A stretch of 64,000 nt of DNA, taken from positions 52,811 through 116,810 of the forward strand of contig JUEP01000007.1 of the NCBI GenBank assembly GCA_000817105.1. Direction: 5' to 3'. Under the pieces are notes generated by a model. That model saw nothing but the letters and a program-made list of their open reading frames with translations. It made no database searches and was not told where the DNA came from. Numbering within the stretch: position 1 is the stretch's first letter; each line of letters opens with the position of its first letter. Shown here piece by piece: positions 42,036 through 50,743 of this stretch. The translations under genes and the position numbers were made by a program. The DNA comes from a marine actinobacterium MedAcidi-G3 (GTDB taxonomy: Bacteria > Actinomycetota > Acidimicrobiia > Acidimicrobiales > Poriferisodalaceae).

Positions 42036-42611
42036 TTGTCTAAACGGGTTGTCATAGCAGAAGATGAAGCCATTATTCGGCTCGATCTGCGCGAAATGCT
42101 AGAGGATGAGGGCTACGTCGTTGTCGCTGAAACAGGTCGTGGAGACGAGGCTATTCGGTTAGTTGAGGAGCATTCCCCGGATCTCTGTGTATTTGACATC
42201 AAGATGCCAGGAATGGATGGTCTAGCGGCAGCTCGAGAAGTTTCTTCTGGTCGGAAAGCTGCTGTGGTGATTCTGACGGCCTTCAGTCAGCGGAGCCTTA
42301 TAGAAGAGGCTCGCGATGCGGGAGTCTTGTCCTATTTAGTCAAACCGTTTCAGCGAGAAGAACTTGTGTCCGCTATCGAAGTTGCGTTGGGTCGTTTCGA
42401 GGAAATAGTTCAACTTGATGCCACTGTGCGAGAGTTAGAAGAACAGTTAGAGGCGCGAAAAGCGGTTGATCGAGCCAAAGGGTTACTTATGGACAACCAT
42501 GGACTAGCCGAGGCTGACGCCTTCGCGTTTGTGCAGAAGACCGCCATGAGTGAGAGGCGTCCAATGTTGGACGTAGCTAAGCAGATTATCTCTGGAGACT
42601 TACTTCCATAG
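42036..42611 (+). CDS. Response regulator with ANTAR RNA-binding output domain
   Basis: 191 residues from TTG 42036 with AAAGGA upstream. Receiver domain: VVIAEDEAIIRLDLREML, phospho-Asp in LCVFDIKMPGMDG, Thr in VILTAFS and Lys in YLVKPFQ. A coiled-coil linker leads to the ANTAR domain, AVDRAKGLLMDNHGLAEADAFAFVQKTAMSERRPMLDVAKQI. Such PdtaR/EutV-like proteins bind paired hairpins in RNA and prevent termination. Its histidine kinase and RNA targets are not visible here. Confidence 0.93.
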   Translation: MSKRVVIAEDEAIIRLDLREMLEDEGYVVVAETGRGDEAIRLVEEHSPDLCVFDIKMPGMDGLAAAREVSSGRKAAVVILTAFSQRSLIEEARDAGVLSYLVKPFQREELVSAIEVALGRFEEIVQLDATVRELEEQLEARKAVDRAKGLLMDNHGLAEADAFAFVQKTAMSERRPMLDVAKQIISGDLLP

Positions 42612-42665
42612 CTCAGGCCTTAGCTCCCAAAATCAAAGGTCATCCTCTTGAAGTGTCTGGGCCCC

Positions 42666-42671
42666 TAGGGT
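42666..42671 (+). promoter_or_regulatory. Leaderless -10 (TAGGGT) for polA
   Basis: TAGGGT, 7 nt, GTG at 42679. Confidence 0.65.
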
Positions 42672-42678
42672 TGCCATC

Positions 42679-45351
42679 GTGGCTAAAGTTATTTTACTTG
42701 ATGGCAACTCTCTGACTTATAGAGCTTTTTTTGCGTTGCCGACGGATATGGCAACGGCGTCAGGTCAAGTTACAAACGCCGTTTTCGGGTTTACATCGAT
42801 GTTGCTTAACCTCATTAAAGATCAGGATCCTGATGGGGTAGTGGTCGCTTTTGATCGACCGGAACCAACATTTCGTCATGAGATGCTGCCTGAATATAAA
42901 GCGCAACGCGATCCGACCCCGGAACTCTTGATACAGCAGTTCGAAGTGGTGCGCGAGGTGTTGCAGGTGTTGAATATTCCGGCAGTCGATTTACTTGGCT
43001 TCGAAGCTGATGATGTGTTGGCCACGCTCGCTACAGAGTTAGCAGAGGGTGGTGATCAGGCGATCATCGTTACTGGAGACCGAGACATTTATCAGATGGT
43101 CCGAGACCCGCTGATCAAGGTTCTCTATAACCGAAGGGGAGTAAGTGATTATGCGCTCTATGACGAGGCGGGCATCTTTGAAAGGACGGGTGTAACCCCG
43201 CAGATGTATCCAGAGTATGCAGCGCTTCGCGGGGACCCTTCCGACAACCTGCCTGGTGTTCCAGGAGTTGGAGAGAAAACTGCTGCCAAGTTGATCAACG
43301 CCTACGGAGGGTTGGATGGAATCTTCGAACACGCAGATGACCAAACTCCTAAGTTGAGACAAAACTTGGTGGAGTTCGAAGAAAGAGCGAGACGAAACGT
43401 AGACGCAATGGTCCTACGAACTGATGCTCCGGTTGTGTGGGATAAAGGTTCAATAGCGTGGGGCTCCGTTAACGTCAAGGAGGCGCAGCGGCTATTCGAA
43501 GCCTTGGAATTCAACTCCTTGTATGAACGTCTCGGCGAGATGCTCGAAGACACGCTCCCGACTATTGACTCCGAAACTAATATTCTTGAAGCTGAAGTAC
43601 TAAAAGCGAGCTCTTCGTCCGAGTGCGCAAAAATGTTGTCGTCGATCGCAACAAAGGGTAAGCCGCTGTCTCTTGGCTGGATCGCCGATGTTGATGGCTC
43701 CTTGCTCGCCTTAGCCGTCCTTCGAGACGAGGAAACTGCTGCAGTTTTGGTTATCGAACACGGATTGTTGCAAGACGCCGAGGTTGTAGAGATTCTTGGC
43801 GAACTAACCAGTAGCGAAGGTGTTGGTTTCGATACCCATAATGCGAAAGGGCTCAGTCGAGGTCTTCGTCAACTTGGTCTGTCTGGAGATGGACTGCGGG
43901 TTGATAGTGCGATTGCGGGCTACCTATTAGACCCAACAGGAGGCAGATTCGTTCTCGATGACCTAGTGATGCGCTATTGCCGAAGTGAGGTAGCGCGCGA
44001 TGGGGCAGCTGTTACCGGGCAGCTAGATTTAGGTGGCGATGGTCAGGACCCTTTTCTTGACATTGCAAGAGATGCGTTGGCTATAAGTCGGTTGGCTCCG
44101 GTTATGGCAGATCTCATCCAAGATCGTTCAATGACTTGGTTGTATGAAGAACTTGAACGGCCCCTGATATCGGTGCTTTCTCGGATGGAAGACGTTGGAG
44201 TAGGTGTTGATCTTGACGAGCTGACTCGAATGCGGGACCACTTGGTCGGCGAAGTTCAGAGACTCGAAACAGCTATCCATGGCCTTGCTGGTCGCGAATT
44301 TAACGTCAATTCCACTAAGCAACTCCGAGAGGTGCTTTTCGACGAGCTGGGCTTAACCCCGCAAAAGAAAACAAAAACTGGGTATTCGACTGACGCAGCT
44401 TCCCTAGAGAAGATTCGGGATCAGCATGATGTGGTTCCTCTACTTCTGGAATATCGCGAAGTAGAGAAGCTACGGTCAACTTACGGTCAGGGGCTACTTG
44501 AGGTGACCGACGAGGATAGGCGCATCAGGGCGACTTTTAACCAGACTGTCGCTCGCACCGGACGTTTGAGTTCAGAAGACCCAAATCTGCACAATATCCC
44601 GGTCCGAACCCCGCTAGGGCGAGAGTTCCGTAAAGCGTTCGTCCCCGAACGTGGCTACGAGTTTCTGGTCGCGGATTATAACCAGATAGAGCTAAGGGTT
44701 ATCGCTCACCTTGCGGAAGACCCAGGACTAATTCAGGCATTCGAGTCCGGCCAGGACATACACAATGCGACTGCGGCTTCTATCTTCGATGTCGATCCAG
44801 ATGCTGTGACAGTTGAACAACGGTCACGAGCGAAAATGGTGAGCTATGGCCTAGCTTACGGAATGGAAGCCTACGGCTTAGGTCAACGATTGGGGGTCGC
44901 AACGAGCGAAGCATCAGCGATTCTTGAGGCTTATTTCGTGGCTTTCCCAGCGGTGAGATCTTTTATGGACGAGATTGTTCAGCAGACTAAAGAAACTGGG
45001 TACACCGAAACTATTTTTGGTCGCCGTCGACCGATACCCGACCTTGTCTCATCCAACTTTCGAGTTCGACAGGCTGCAGAACGACAAGCTATGAATGCCC
45101 CAATTCAGGGTTTGGCTGCCGATATTTTCAAAATCGCTTTAGTCGCTATCGACCGTTCCTTGAATGAAATGGAGGCAGAGAGTCGATTGGTCCTACAAGT
45201 GCACGATGAAGTGATTCTGGAAGTTCACCCAGATGAACAGGAAGCTATACGAGACATGACGATTGATCGGATGAGGGGCGCAGCAGAGCTTCGTGTTCCA
45301 TTAGAGGTGAATTTGGCAACGGGTCCTACTTGGGCTCAGGCGAAAGCGTGA
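42679..45351 (+). CDS. polA: DNA polymerase I
   Basis: 890 residues. The N-terminal 5-prime nuclease is intact (LLDGNSLTYRAFFA, IIVTGDRDIYQMV, GDPSDNLPGVPGVGEKTA). The middle 3-prime exonuclease region lacks the DxE motif and is probably inactive, as in other actinobacteria. Polymerase motifs: A in DYNQIELRVIAHL, B in RAKMVSYGLAYGM, C in LVLQVHDEV. The O-helix has Tyr where E. coli has Phe762, which is known to favour dideoxynucleotide use. Repairs gaps and matures Okazaki fragments. Confidence 0.97.
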   Translation: MAKVILLDGNSLTYRAFFALPTDMATASGQVTNAVFGFTSMLLNLIKDQDPDGVVVAFDRPEPTFRHEMLPEYKAQRDPTPELLIQQFEVVREVLQVLNIPAVDLLGFEADDVLATLATELAEGGDQAIIVTGDRDIYQMVRDPLIKVLYNRRGVSDYALYDEAGIFERTGVTPQMYPEYAALRGDPSDNLPGVPGVGEKTAAKLINAYGGLDGIFEHADDQTPKLRQNLVEFEERARRNVDAMVLRTDAPVVWDKGSIAWGSVNVKEAQRLFEALEFNSLYERLGEMLEDTLPTIDSETNILEAEVLKASSSSECAKMLSSIATKGKPLSLGWIADVDGSLLALAVLRDEETAAVLVIEHGLLQDAEVVEILGELTSSEGVGFDTHNAKGLSRGLRQLGLSGDGLRVDSAIAGYLLDPTGGRFVLDDLVMRYCRSEVARDGAAVTGQLDLGGDGQDPFLDIARDALAISRLAPVMADLIQDRSMTWLYEELERPLISVLSRMEDVGVGVDLDELTRMRDHLVGEVQRLETAIHGLAGREFNVNSTKQLREVLFDELGLTPQKKTKTGYSTDAASLEKIRDQHDVVPLLLEYREVEKLRSTYGQGLLEVTDEDRRIRATFNQTVARTGRLSSEDPNLHNIPVRTPLGREFRKAFVPERGYEFLVADYNQIELRVIAHLAEDPGLIQAFESGQDIHNATAASIFDVDPDAVTVEQRSRAKMVSYGLAYGMEAYGLGQRLGVATSEASAILEAYFVAFPAVRSFMDEIVQQTKETGYTETIFGRRRPIPDLVSSNFRVRQAAERQAMNAPIQGLAADIFKIALVAIDRSLNEMEAESRLVLQVHDEVILEVHPDEQEAIRDMTIDRMRGAAELRVPLEVNLATGPTWAQAKA

Positions 45352-45354
45352 TTA

Positions 45355-46125
45355 GTGGATTCGAGCCACAACCAAAACCATTGGTTTGAACCTATAGCTG
45401 ATCACCTGCAGGAGGCTTATCTAAGGTACGCCTTTACCCAGAACACAGAAAAAGAAGTCAGCCACATTGTTTCGAGCCTAAATCTGAAGTCTGGTGATCG
45501 AGTTTTGGACGTGGGCTGCGGCCCGGGCAGACACTCACTCGAATTAGCTAGAAGAGATATCAAATGCTTAGGGATAGATATCTCCCAACAATTTGTTGAT
45601 CTAGCTAATAAGTCGGCAGTTGAAGAAGGCTTGGAAGAACTCGTCGTGTTTGAACGTGGCGACGCAAGAGACCTTCGCTTTGTCGAGGAGTTTGATGGTG
45701 TTGTCTCCCTTTGCGAGGGCGCCTTTGGCTTGCAGGGTGGGCCAGCAGCCTTGGATGCAGCAAACCTAATGGGCGATCGGTCGGTGATGGCAGGTATGGC
45801 GCAAGCACTAAAGAGCGGCGGACGACTTCTATTGGCTGCGTTCTCTGCTTATTTTCAAATTGCCCACGCTAGCGATGATTCGAACAACTTTGATTTGATG
45901 ACCGGAGTTCGGCACGAAGTGACAAAAATCAAAGATCCGGTAGGGCATGAAATCAGCGCAGACCTATGGACTACTTGCTTTACGCCTAGGGAGCTCTGGC
46001 TCATGGCTCAGATGGTCGGGCTTGAACCCTTGACTGTACGAAGCGTGCACTCCGGTGAGGACTGGAGCGCAGACTCACTAAATCTTGATCATGCCGAGTT
46101 TCTATTGTTAGCGCAGCGGTCCTAA
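45355..46125 (+). CDS. Class I SAM-dependent methyltransferase
   Basis: 256 residues from GTG 45355, 3 nt after polA. SAM motif VLDVGCGPGRHSLELARR with GIDISQQFVDLANK and a short acidic motif in FERGDARDLRF; the post-I region KSGGRLLLAAFS and EDWSADSLNLDHAEFLLLAQRS follow. The substrate is unknown. The CEGAFGLQGG region resembles small-molecule methyltransferases found near ubiE-like groups. Confidence 0.85.
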   Translation: MDSSHNQNHWFEPIADHLQEAYLRYAFTQNTEKEVSHIVSSLNLKSGDRVLDVGCGPGRHSLELARRDIKCLGIDISQQFVDLANKSAVEEGLEELVVFERGDARDLRFVEEFDGVVSLCEGAFGLQGGPAALDAANLMGDRSVMAGMAQALKSGGRLLLAAFSAYFQIAHASDDSNNFDLMTGVRHEVTKIKDPVGHEISADLWTTCFTPRELWLMAQMVGLEPLTVRSVHSGEDWSADSLNLDHAEFLLLAQRS

Positions 46126-46145
46126 TTTCTTGGCCCAGGGCATTT

Positions 46146-46170
46146 AGAACTGACCCCAAGGGATGGTTCT
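46146..46170 (+). promoter_or_regulatory. Inverted repeat upstream of rpsA
   Basis: AGAAC-TGA-CCC-CAAG-GG-ATG-GTTCT can fold into an imperfect hairpin. It lies 15 nt before the -10 of the rpsA leader ORF, so it may be an operator or the weak terminator of the upstream unit. Confidence 0.3.
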
Positions 46171-46184
46171 ATGCGCGAGACGTG

Positions 46185-46190
46185 TAACCT
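46185..46190 (+). promoter_or_regulatory. Leaderless -10 (TAACCT) for the rpsA leader ORF
   Basis: TAACCT, then TGGCGCC (7 nt), then GTG at 46198 that opens a 21-codon ORF ending inside rpsA. Confidence 0.55.
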
Positions 46191-46197
46191 TGGCGCC

Positions 46198-46263
46198 GTG
46201 TTGATTGGGCGCTCTGCCACTCGCACCCCTTATTGTCTACTTAGAGCAAATACTTGTGTCTGA
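46198..46263 (+). CDS. Leaderless 21-aa upstream ORF coupled to rpsA
   Basis: GTG at 46198, 7 nt after TAACCT, opens (V/M)LIGRSATRTPYCLLRANTCV and ends at TGA 46261-46263. The rpsA GTG (46256) lies inside its last codons, an 8-nt overlap. rpsA has no visible SD, so ribosomes that load on the leaderless mini-ORF could reinitiate at rpsA. The peptide has two Cys and three Arg, but no run of one residue. Confidence 0.55.
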   Translation: MLIGRSATRTPYCLLRANTCV

Positions 46264-47650
46264 TACCACTGAATTCGGCAGCTTCACTGATGCCGGTGAA
46301 TATATACCTCGCACCATTGTTGAGAATGACCTCGGGGCGATGTCCTTTGCTGATGCCATAGACGGAACGATCGTCGAATTTGAAGACGGTGACCTTGTAA
46401 CGGGAACCGTTGTCCGAATCGATCGTGATGAAGTCCTGCTGGATATCGGTTTCAAATCTGAAGGCGTTATACCTAGTCGAGAACTTTCGATTCGTAATGC
46501 GGTTGACCCCTCCGAAGTAGTTGATTTGGGAGAGGAGATAGAAGCCCTGGTCTTGCAGAAAGAAGACCAAGATGGCCGATTAGTTCTCTCCAAAAAACGC
46601 GCCCAGTATGAGAAAGCCTGGGGGAGGATCGAGGAAGTCAAGGAATCCGATGGTGTCGTTTCAGGACCAGTTATTGAGGTAGTCAAAGGCGGCCTTATCA
46701 TCGATATCGGTTTACGTGGTTTCGTGCCAGCCTCTTTAGTTGAGCTTCGTCGGGTGCGAGATCTAGATCCCTATATCGGAATGGACCTTGAAGCCAAGAT
46801 CATCGAGCTGGATAAGAATCGAAACAATGTGGTCTTATCTCGTCGTGCCTGGCTAGAAGAAACTCAAAAAGAACAACGAGAAGAATTTCTCGACAATCTA
46901 CAGCCTGGAGAAAAGCGCAGTGGCGTGGTCTCCTCAGTGGTTAGCTTCGGAGCTTTTGTTGATTTAGGTGGTATGGACGGCCTCATTCACGTCTCGGAGC
47001 TCTCTTGGAAACACGTCGATCACCCTAATTCTGTTGTGACGGTTGGCGATGAAGTTGATGTTGAAGTGCTGGAAGTTGACCGTGAGCGCGAACGAATTTC
47101 CCTTTCGCTGAAGGCGACTCAGCAAGATCCTTGGCAAGAGTTTGCAGATGGCCACAAAGTTGGCGAACTGGTCTACGGACGGGTTACCAAACTTGTCCCG
47201 TTTGGCTCCTTTGTTCAAGTTGGTGACGGCATCGAAGGCTTGGTGCACATTTCAGAGATGTCGGCCCATCACGTTGAGCTCCCAGAACAGGTAGTAACAC
47301 CGGGCGAAGAGCTATGGGTCAAAATTATCGACCTTGATCTCCAGAGGCGCCGAATTAGCCTGTCTATCAAGCAGGCAGCCGAAGGCGGGGTTGTAGCAGC
47401 TGAATATCAAGAGGCATTTGGCGAACATGCCTACGATGAGGCCGGTAACTTCATCGGGGAGTTTGAATATGAGGCCCCCGTTGAGGGCGAAGAGTCCGAA
47501 GCTGAACGTGCTTGGCGCGAATATTACGAAGAGCACGGCGAAGAAGCCTACCGTCAGGCTGTTGCAGACTATGAAGAGTCAGAACAAGGCGAAGATACTG
47601 CCGACGGAGCTTCAGTCGCCGAAGCTGACGCTGCTGCCGAGGAAGAGTAG
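46256..47650 (+). CDS. rpsA: 30S ribosomal protein S1
   Basis: About 464 residues with four S1 (OB-fold) RNA-binding domains: GDLVTGTVVRIDRDEVLLDIGFKSEGVIP, GGLIIDIGLRGFVPASLVE, RSGVVSSVVSFGAFVDLGGMDGLIHVSELSW and VYGRVTKLVPFGSFVQVGDGIEGLVHISEMS. An acidic C-terminal tail follows. Four-domain S1 is usual in actinobacteria. S1 helps mRNA bind the 30S subunit. I choose GTG 46256; TTG 46205 (ORF track) lies in the leader ORF region and adds unconserved residues. Confidence 0.95.
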   Translation: MSDTTEFGSFTDAGEYIPRTIVENDLGAMSFADAIDGTIVEFEDGDLVTGTVVRIDRDEVLLDIGFKSEGVIPSRELSIRNAVDPSEVVDLGEEIEALVLQKEDQDGRLVLSKKRAQYEKAWGRIEEVKESDGVVSGPVIEVVKGGLIIDIGLRGFVPASLVELRRVRDLDPYIGMDLEAKIIELDKNRNNVVLSRRAWLEETQKEQREEFLDNLQPGEKRSGVVSSVVSFGAFVDLGGMDGLIHVSELSWKHVDHPNSVVTVGDEVDVEVLEVDRERERISLSLKATQQDPWQEFADGHKVGELVYGRVTKLVPFGSFVQVGDGIEGLVHISEMSAHHVELPEQVVTPGEELWVKIIDLDLQRRRISLSIKQAAEGGVVAAEYQEAFGEHAYDEAGNFIGEFEYEAPVEGEESEAERAWREYYEEHGEEAYRQAVADYEESEQGEDTADGASVAEADAAAEEE

Positions 47651-47658
47651 GTCTTGAC

Positions 47659-48306
47659 GTGATAGTCATCGGGTTAACCGGTGGCATCGGCAGCGGTAAA
47701 AGCACCGTTTCCGACAGATTCGTTGAGCGTGGAGCGATCCTCATTGACGCGGACCAGATCGTTAGGGAGCTTCAACAACCGGGAGCTTCTGTTCACTCCG
47801 AAATGGTAAAGCGTTTTGGTGACGGCATCTTGAATAGCGACGAAACCCTAAATCGCCAGGCTGTGGCTGAAATTGTCTTTAGTGATAAGGAGTACCTGCG
47901 AGAGCTGAATGAGATCGTTCATCCACCTGTAAATCGGGAGATTCGACACCGGATTCGGGAGGAAGCAGACACCGACAACCTCTTGGTGCTAGATATTCCG
48001 CTACTTGTTGAAGGAATACTTGCCGGTGGGCCGCCTAGGTACATAGTCAGCGGCATCTTGGTCGTTGACACGCCTCCGGAAATAGCTGTGCAGCGTCTCG
48101 TCGAGTATCGAGGATTCGTCGAGGAAGATGCTCGAGCTCGAATTAAGGCCCAAGTTTCGAGAGAAAAACGTTTAGAGCTAGCTGACTTTGTGATCGATAA
48201 CTCAGTTGCGATGAGTGACCTAGACCCGCAGGTCGCTTCAGCCATCCGTTGGGCGGAAACTTTGCCCGATACGGAACCAACCCCCGAACCTTTTGATGAG
48301 GGTTAG
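47659..48306 (+). CDS. coaE: Dephospho-CoA kinase
   Basis: Last step of coenzyme A synthesis, phosphorylating the ribose of dephospho-CoA. 215 residues from GTG 47659, 8 nt after rpsA. P-loop GLTGGIGSGKSTVSDRF, LIDADQIVRELQQPG, HPPVNREIRHRI, LLVLDIPLLVEG and VEEDARARIKAQVSREKRLELADFVIDNS. rpsA-coaE adjacency is common in actinobacteria. Confidence 0.97.
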   Translation: MIVIGLTGGIGSGKSTVSDRFVERGAILIDADQIVRELQQPGASVHSEMVKRFGDGILNSDETLNRQAVAEIVFSDKEYLRELNEIVHPPVNREIRHRIREEADTDNLLVLDIPLLVEGILAGGPPRYIVSGILVVDTPPEIAVQRLVEYRGFVEEDARARIKAQVSREKRLELADFVIDNSVAMSDLDPQVASAIRWAETLPDTEPTPEPFDEG

Positions 48307-48339
48307 TAGGTAACTAAATATCGCTAGTGTTTGGAGTGC

Positions 48340-49245
48340 TCACCCAAGTCCTACGACTAGGAAGATTCCTACTACGACAAGCGCGCTGGCGATGTAATCG
48401 CGCAAGGGGTGTTGCTCCCTGAAGAGCGTCAAGGATATGACGAACGCAACGACTATTTCTAGCTGTCCCAAAGTCCGAACCTTTGCTGCTGTGGCAAGGG
48501 TCATTGCGGCGATCCATCCCGTGGTTCCTGCGAAACTGAGGAGTCCAACTTGAAAACACTTTTTCCGGTGCCTCCAGATTTCTAGGAGCTGAGATCGATT
48601 TGTTCCCGCCAAGATGGCTCCATGAATGGCCGTCTGAGCGGTTAAAAGTGCTAATAACGTGACGCAGGTCCGATGCCAGACGCTTCCTCCCGTGAGAGAA
48701 GTTGAGGCGCCGCGAATTCCGACTGCCGATATGGCAAAGAAGAGCCCGGCAGTGACACCAAACCAAGCAGAGGGGTCTCCCCATCTGCGCAGAGCTACAC
48801 TCAATCCCGAAGTCGCTGCTAAAAGCACTACACCGAGTAAGACGACAATTGCTCCGAACCAACCCCAAGGTTGAAGTGATTCACCCAGAAAAAGGGCTGA
48901 TCCGGCGGCAACTAGTATTACTTCTGCTTTGGAGTAGACCGTACCGATTGCAAAGTCCCTGGCTTTGAATGCATTCAGCAGGAGAACCGTGCCAGTTATT
49001 TGGACAAGGGCGGCGCTAAAGATCCAGGCGCCGAATTTAACGGGGATGAAAATGCTTTGCGGGTTAAGAACCCATGTCAAGCACAGGAGAAGGAGCGAAA
49101 GAGGCCAAGCAAAGAGAAATCTGACGTACGCCGCGCCCGACGAATTCAGGTAGGCGCGGAGCTCATGTTGCCGGGCAGTTCTCACAACCTGCGCTGCGGT
49201 AGCCCCAAGGGTCACTGGAACCCACATGTAACCGTCAGAAGGCAT
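48340..49245 (-). CDS. EamA/DMT-family transporter
   Basis: 301 residues with about ten membrane helices arranged as two five-helix repeats (for example FGAWIFSAALVQITGTVLLLNAFKARDFAIGTVYSKAEVILVAAGSALFLGE and GLLSFAGTTGWIAAMTLATAAKVRTLGQLEIVVAFVISLTLFREQ). The two ends GESLQPWGWFGAIVVLLGVVLL and REQHPLRDYIASALVVVGIFLVV are typical EamA repeat ends. Probably exports a metabolite; substrate unknown. GGAG precedes the ATG. Confidence 0.88.
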   Translation of the reverse strand: MPSDGYMWVPVTLGATAAQVVRTARQHELRAYLNSSGAAYVRFLFAWPLSLLLLCLTWVLNPQSIFIPVKFGAWIFSAALVQITGTVLLLNAFKARDFAIGTVYSKAEVILVAAGSALFLGESLQPWGWFGAIVVLLGVVLLAATSGLSVALRRWGDPSAWFGVTAGLFFAISAVGIRGASTSLTGGSVWHRTCVTLLALLTAQTAIHGAILAGTNRSQLLEIWRHRKKCFQVGLLSFAGTTGWIAAMTLATAAKVRTLGQLEIVVAFVISLTLFREQHPLRDYIASALVVVGIFLVVGLG

Positions 49246-49280
49246 GAGAAAGCTCCGTGGCGAGCGAAGAGCGAAAGCTG

Positions 49281-50081
49281 TTAGTTGGATCCGGCGGCAG
49301 GATCATCGCCGCCTTCTAAGCGCTGTTGAAGCCGATTCATCCCGTTTAACCACCGCTCAGGATCAGCGGTCTTTCGTTCCATCCATGTTTGGGCTATTTG
49401 ATCTGTTAAGACCAAAAATCGGTCTTCGCTTATGGCCTCTAGTACTTGTTGTGCAACATCGTCTGGTTCCTTTATCGGCCCTCCTGCTTGAGAAGCCCAC
49501 TCGCTTTCGGCTGCATCCCCCAACATTGGGGTCCTCACGGCGAGAGGCGCTAACAGGGAAACGCCGATTCCGCGATGTGCGTAGGTGAACGAAAGCCACT
49601 CTGCTAAGCCAACGACAGCGTGTTTGCTCACAGCGTACGGAAGATTTCCATGTGACGAGAGAATTCCAGCCATGGAGGCGGTGTGAAGGAGATAGCCCTC
49701 TCCTCGGTCGAGCATCCCGGGAAGGACCGCTCTGACTGCATGAACATGAGACATCAAGTTCACATCCCACTGCCGCTGCCATTCATCAATAGGACTCGCA
49801 AAAATATCTGATCCCGAACCGATGCCGGCGTTGTTGAACAACAGATCTATTGGACCTAGCTGGCTTTCAACGGTTTGAACCATGGCGTCGATAGCGGAAG
49901 CGTCCGCTAGGTCGCAGTGAATAGCGATTCCCTCAACTGTCTTAGCCACGCTGGTGGCACCCTCCAGGTTGACGTCAACTACGGCCACCTGCGCGCCCGA
50001 CTGAGCGAACGCTTTTGCGCAGGCAGCTCCAATGCCACTAGCTCCGCCCGTTATAACGGCGACTTTGCCTTCAAGTTTCAT
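49281..50081 (-). CDS. Short-chain dehydrogenase/reductase
   Basis: 266 residues, classical SDR: VAVITGGASGIGAACAKAF, LLFNNAGIGSG, HTASMAG with the Ser, and YAVSKHAVVGLAEWL with Tyr and Lys. The C-terminal region (RFLVLTDQIAQTWMERKTADPERWLNGMNRLQQ) is like actinobacterial SDRs of unknown substrate. AGGTG is upstream; it lies 14 nt after the DUF4193-like gene and is probably cotranscribed. Confidence 0.9.
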   Translation of the reverse strand: MKLEGKVAVITGGASGIGAACAKAFAQSGAQVAVVDVNLEGATSVAKTVEGIAIHCDLADASAIDAMVQTVESQLGPIDLLFNNAGIGSGSDIFASPIDEWQRQWDVNLMSHVHAVRAVLPGMLDRGEGYLLHTASMAGILSSHGNLPYAVSKHAVVGLAEWLSFTYAHRGIGVSLLAPLAVRTPMLGDAAESEWASQAGGPIKEPDDVAQQVLEAISEDRFLVLTDQIAQTWMERKTADPERWLNGMNRLQQRLEGGDDPAAGSN

Positions 50082-50095
50082 GGCACACCTAATTC

Positions 50096-50569
50096 CTAAA
50101 CGTCGAGGACGGACCCACAGTGTGGACAGATAGCAACGTTGTCGCGCATGTCATACTGCGATTCCTTAACCAGGAGGAAGCAGCCTTCGCACAGAATTTC
50201 GTCTTCTTGTTTCCCCGGTATGCGGTCGCCTTCCGCCGTAGTGATGATGCCCTCGTCCTCGTCTTCTTCTTCCTGTTCGTCGTCTTCGTCTTCATCGTCC
50301 GCCGATGAAAGCCGTTCCTTGAGGATCGTGTCTAGGTCTGCCTCGACTTCGTCGTCGTCGTCATCATCGTCATCATCTTCATCATCGGTGACAGGACGCG
50401 CACCGACGGGAATTTCCTTATTTTCGTCGTCCTCACCTTCGCTATCACCTTCGCCCAAGATGGCGTCAGCTTCCATGTCGAGTTCCATGTCACCATCCAT
50501 GTCCTCGTCTGTGAGGTCAGGATCAGGCTCCATATCTTGGGTTTCTTCGTCAGTTGGTTCGTCGCTCAT
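50096..50569 (-). CDS. DUF4193-like acidic zinc-ribbon protein
   Basis: 157 residues; the first 120 are extremely acidic low-complexity sequence including a run of Asp (DDEDDDDDDDDDEVEADLDTILKERL). The C-terminus ILCEGCFLLVKESQYDMRDNVAICPHCGSVLDV has two CxxC pairs and resembles the C-terminal part of the actinobacterial DUF4193 family (CSSCFLVxHxSQLA..CxxC). A zinc ribbon is probable; the biological role is unknown. GAGG precedes the ATG. Confidence 0.85.
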   Translation of the reverse strand: MSDEPTDEETQDMEPDPDLTDEDMDGDMELDMEADAILGEGDSEGEDDENKEIPVGARPVTDDEDDDDDDDDDEVEADLDTILKERLSSADDEDEDDEQEEEDEDEGIITTAEGDRIPGKQEDEILCEGCFLLVKESQYDMRDNVAICPHCGSVLDV

Positions 50570-50730
50570 ATTTGCCTCGTGAGTGTGAACGGTGAATGTT
50601 GGCGTTTGCTACTCAGCGCGGAGGATACCCATAGTTCGCGCTCGGAGGGTGAATGAAACAAAAAATCCCTAAAGTTCGGCAAAATTTCTGAAACCGTGCA
50701 ATGCGACCTTTTCTCGGGCGGTTCACTTTC

Positions 50731-50736
50731 TAAGCT
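50731..50736 (+). promoter_or_regulatory. Leaderless -10 (TAAGCT) for uvrB
   Basis: TAAGCT, 7 nt, GTG at 50744; this decides the start over the GTG at 50696 in the ORF track. No LexA box is visible nearby. Confidence 0.6.
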
Positions 50737-50743
50737 GTCTATT

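Noticed and set aside
46205-46255. Longer rpsA from TTG 46205 in the ORF track
   Set aside because: The extra residues are unlike S1 and the TTG lacks an SD; GTG 46256 fits better with the leader ORF overlap. Not fully excluded.
50139-50582. Serine-rich ORF on the plus strand
   Set aside because: It is the complement of the Asp/Glu-rich DUF4193-like gene, with no own start signals.
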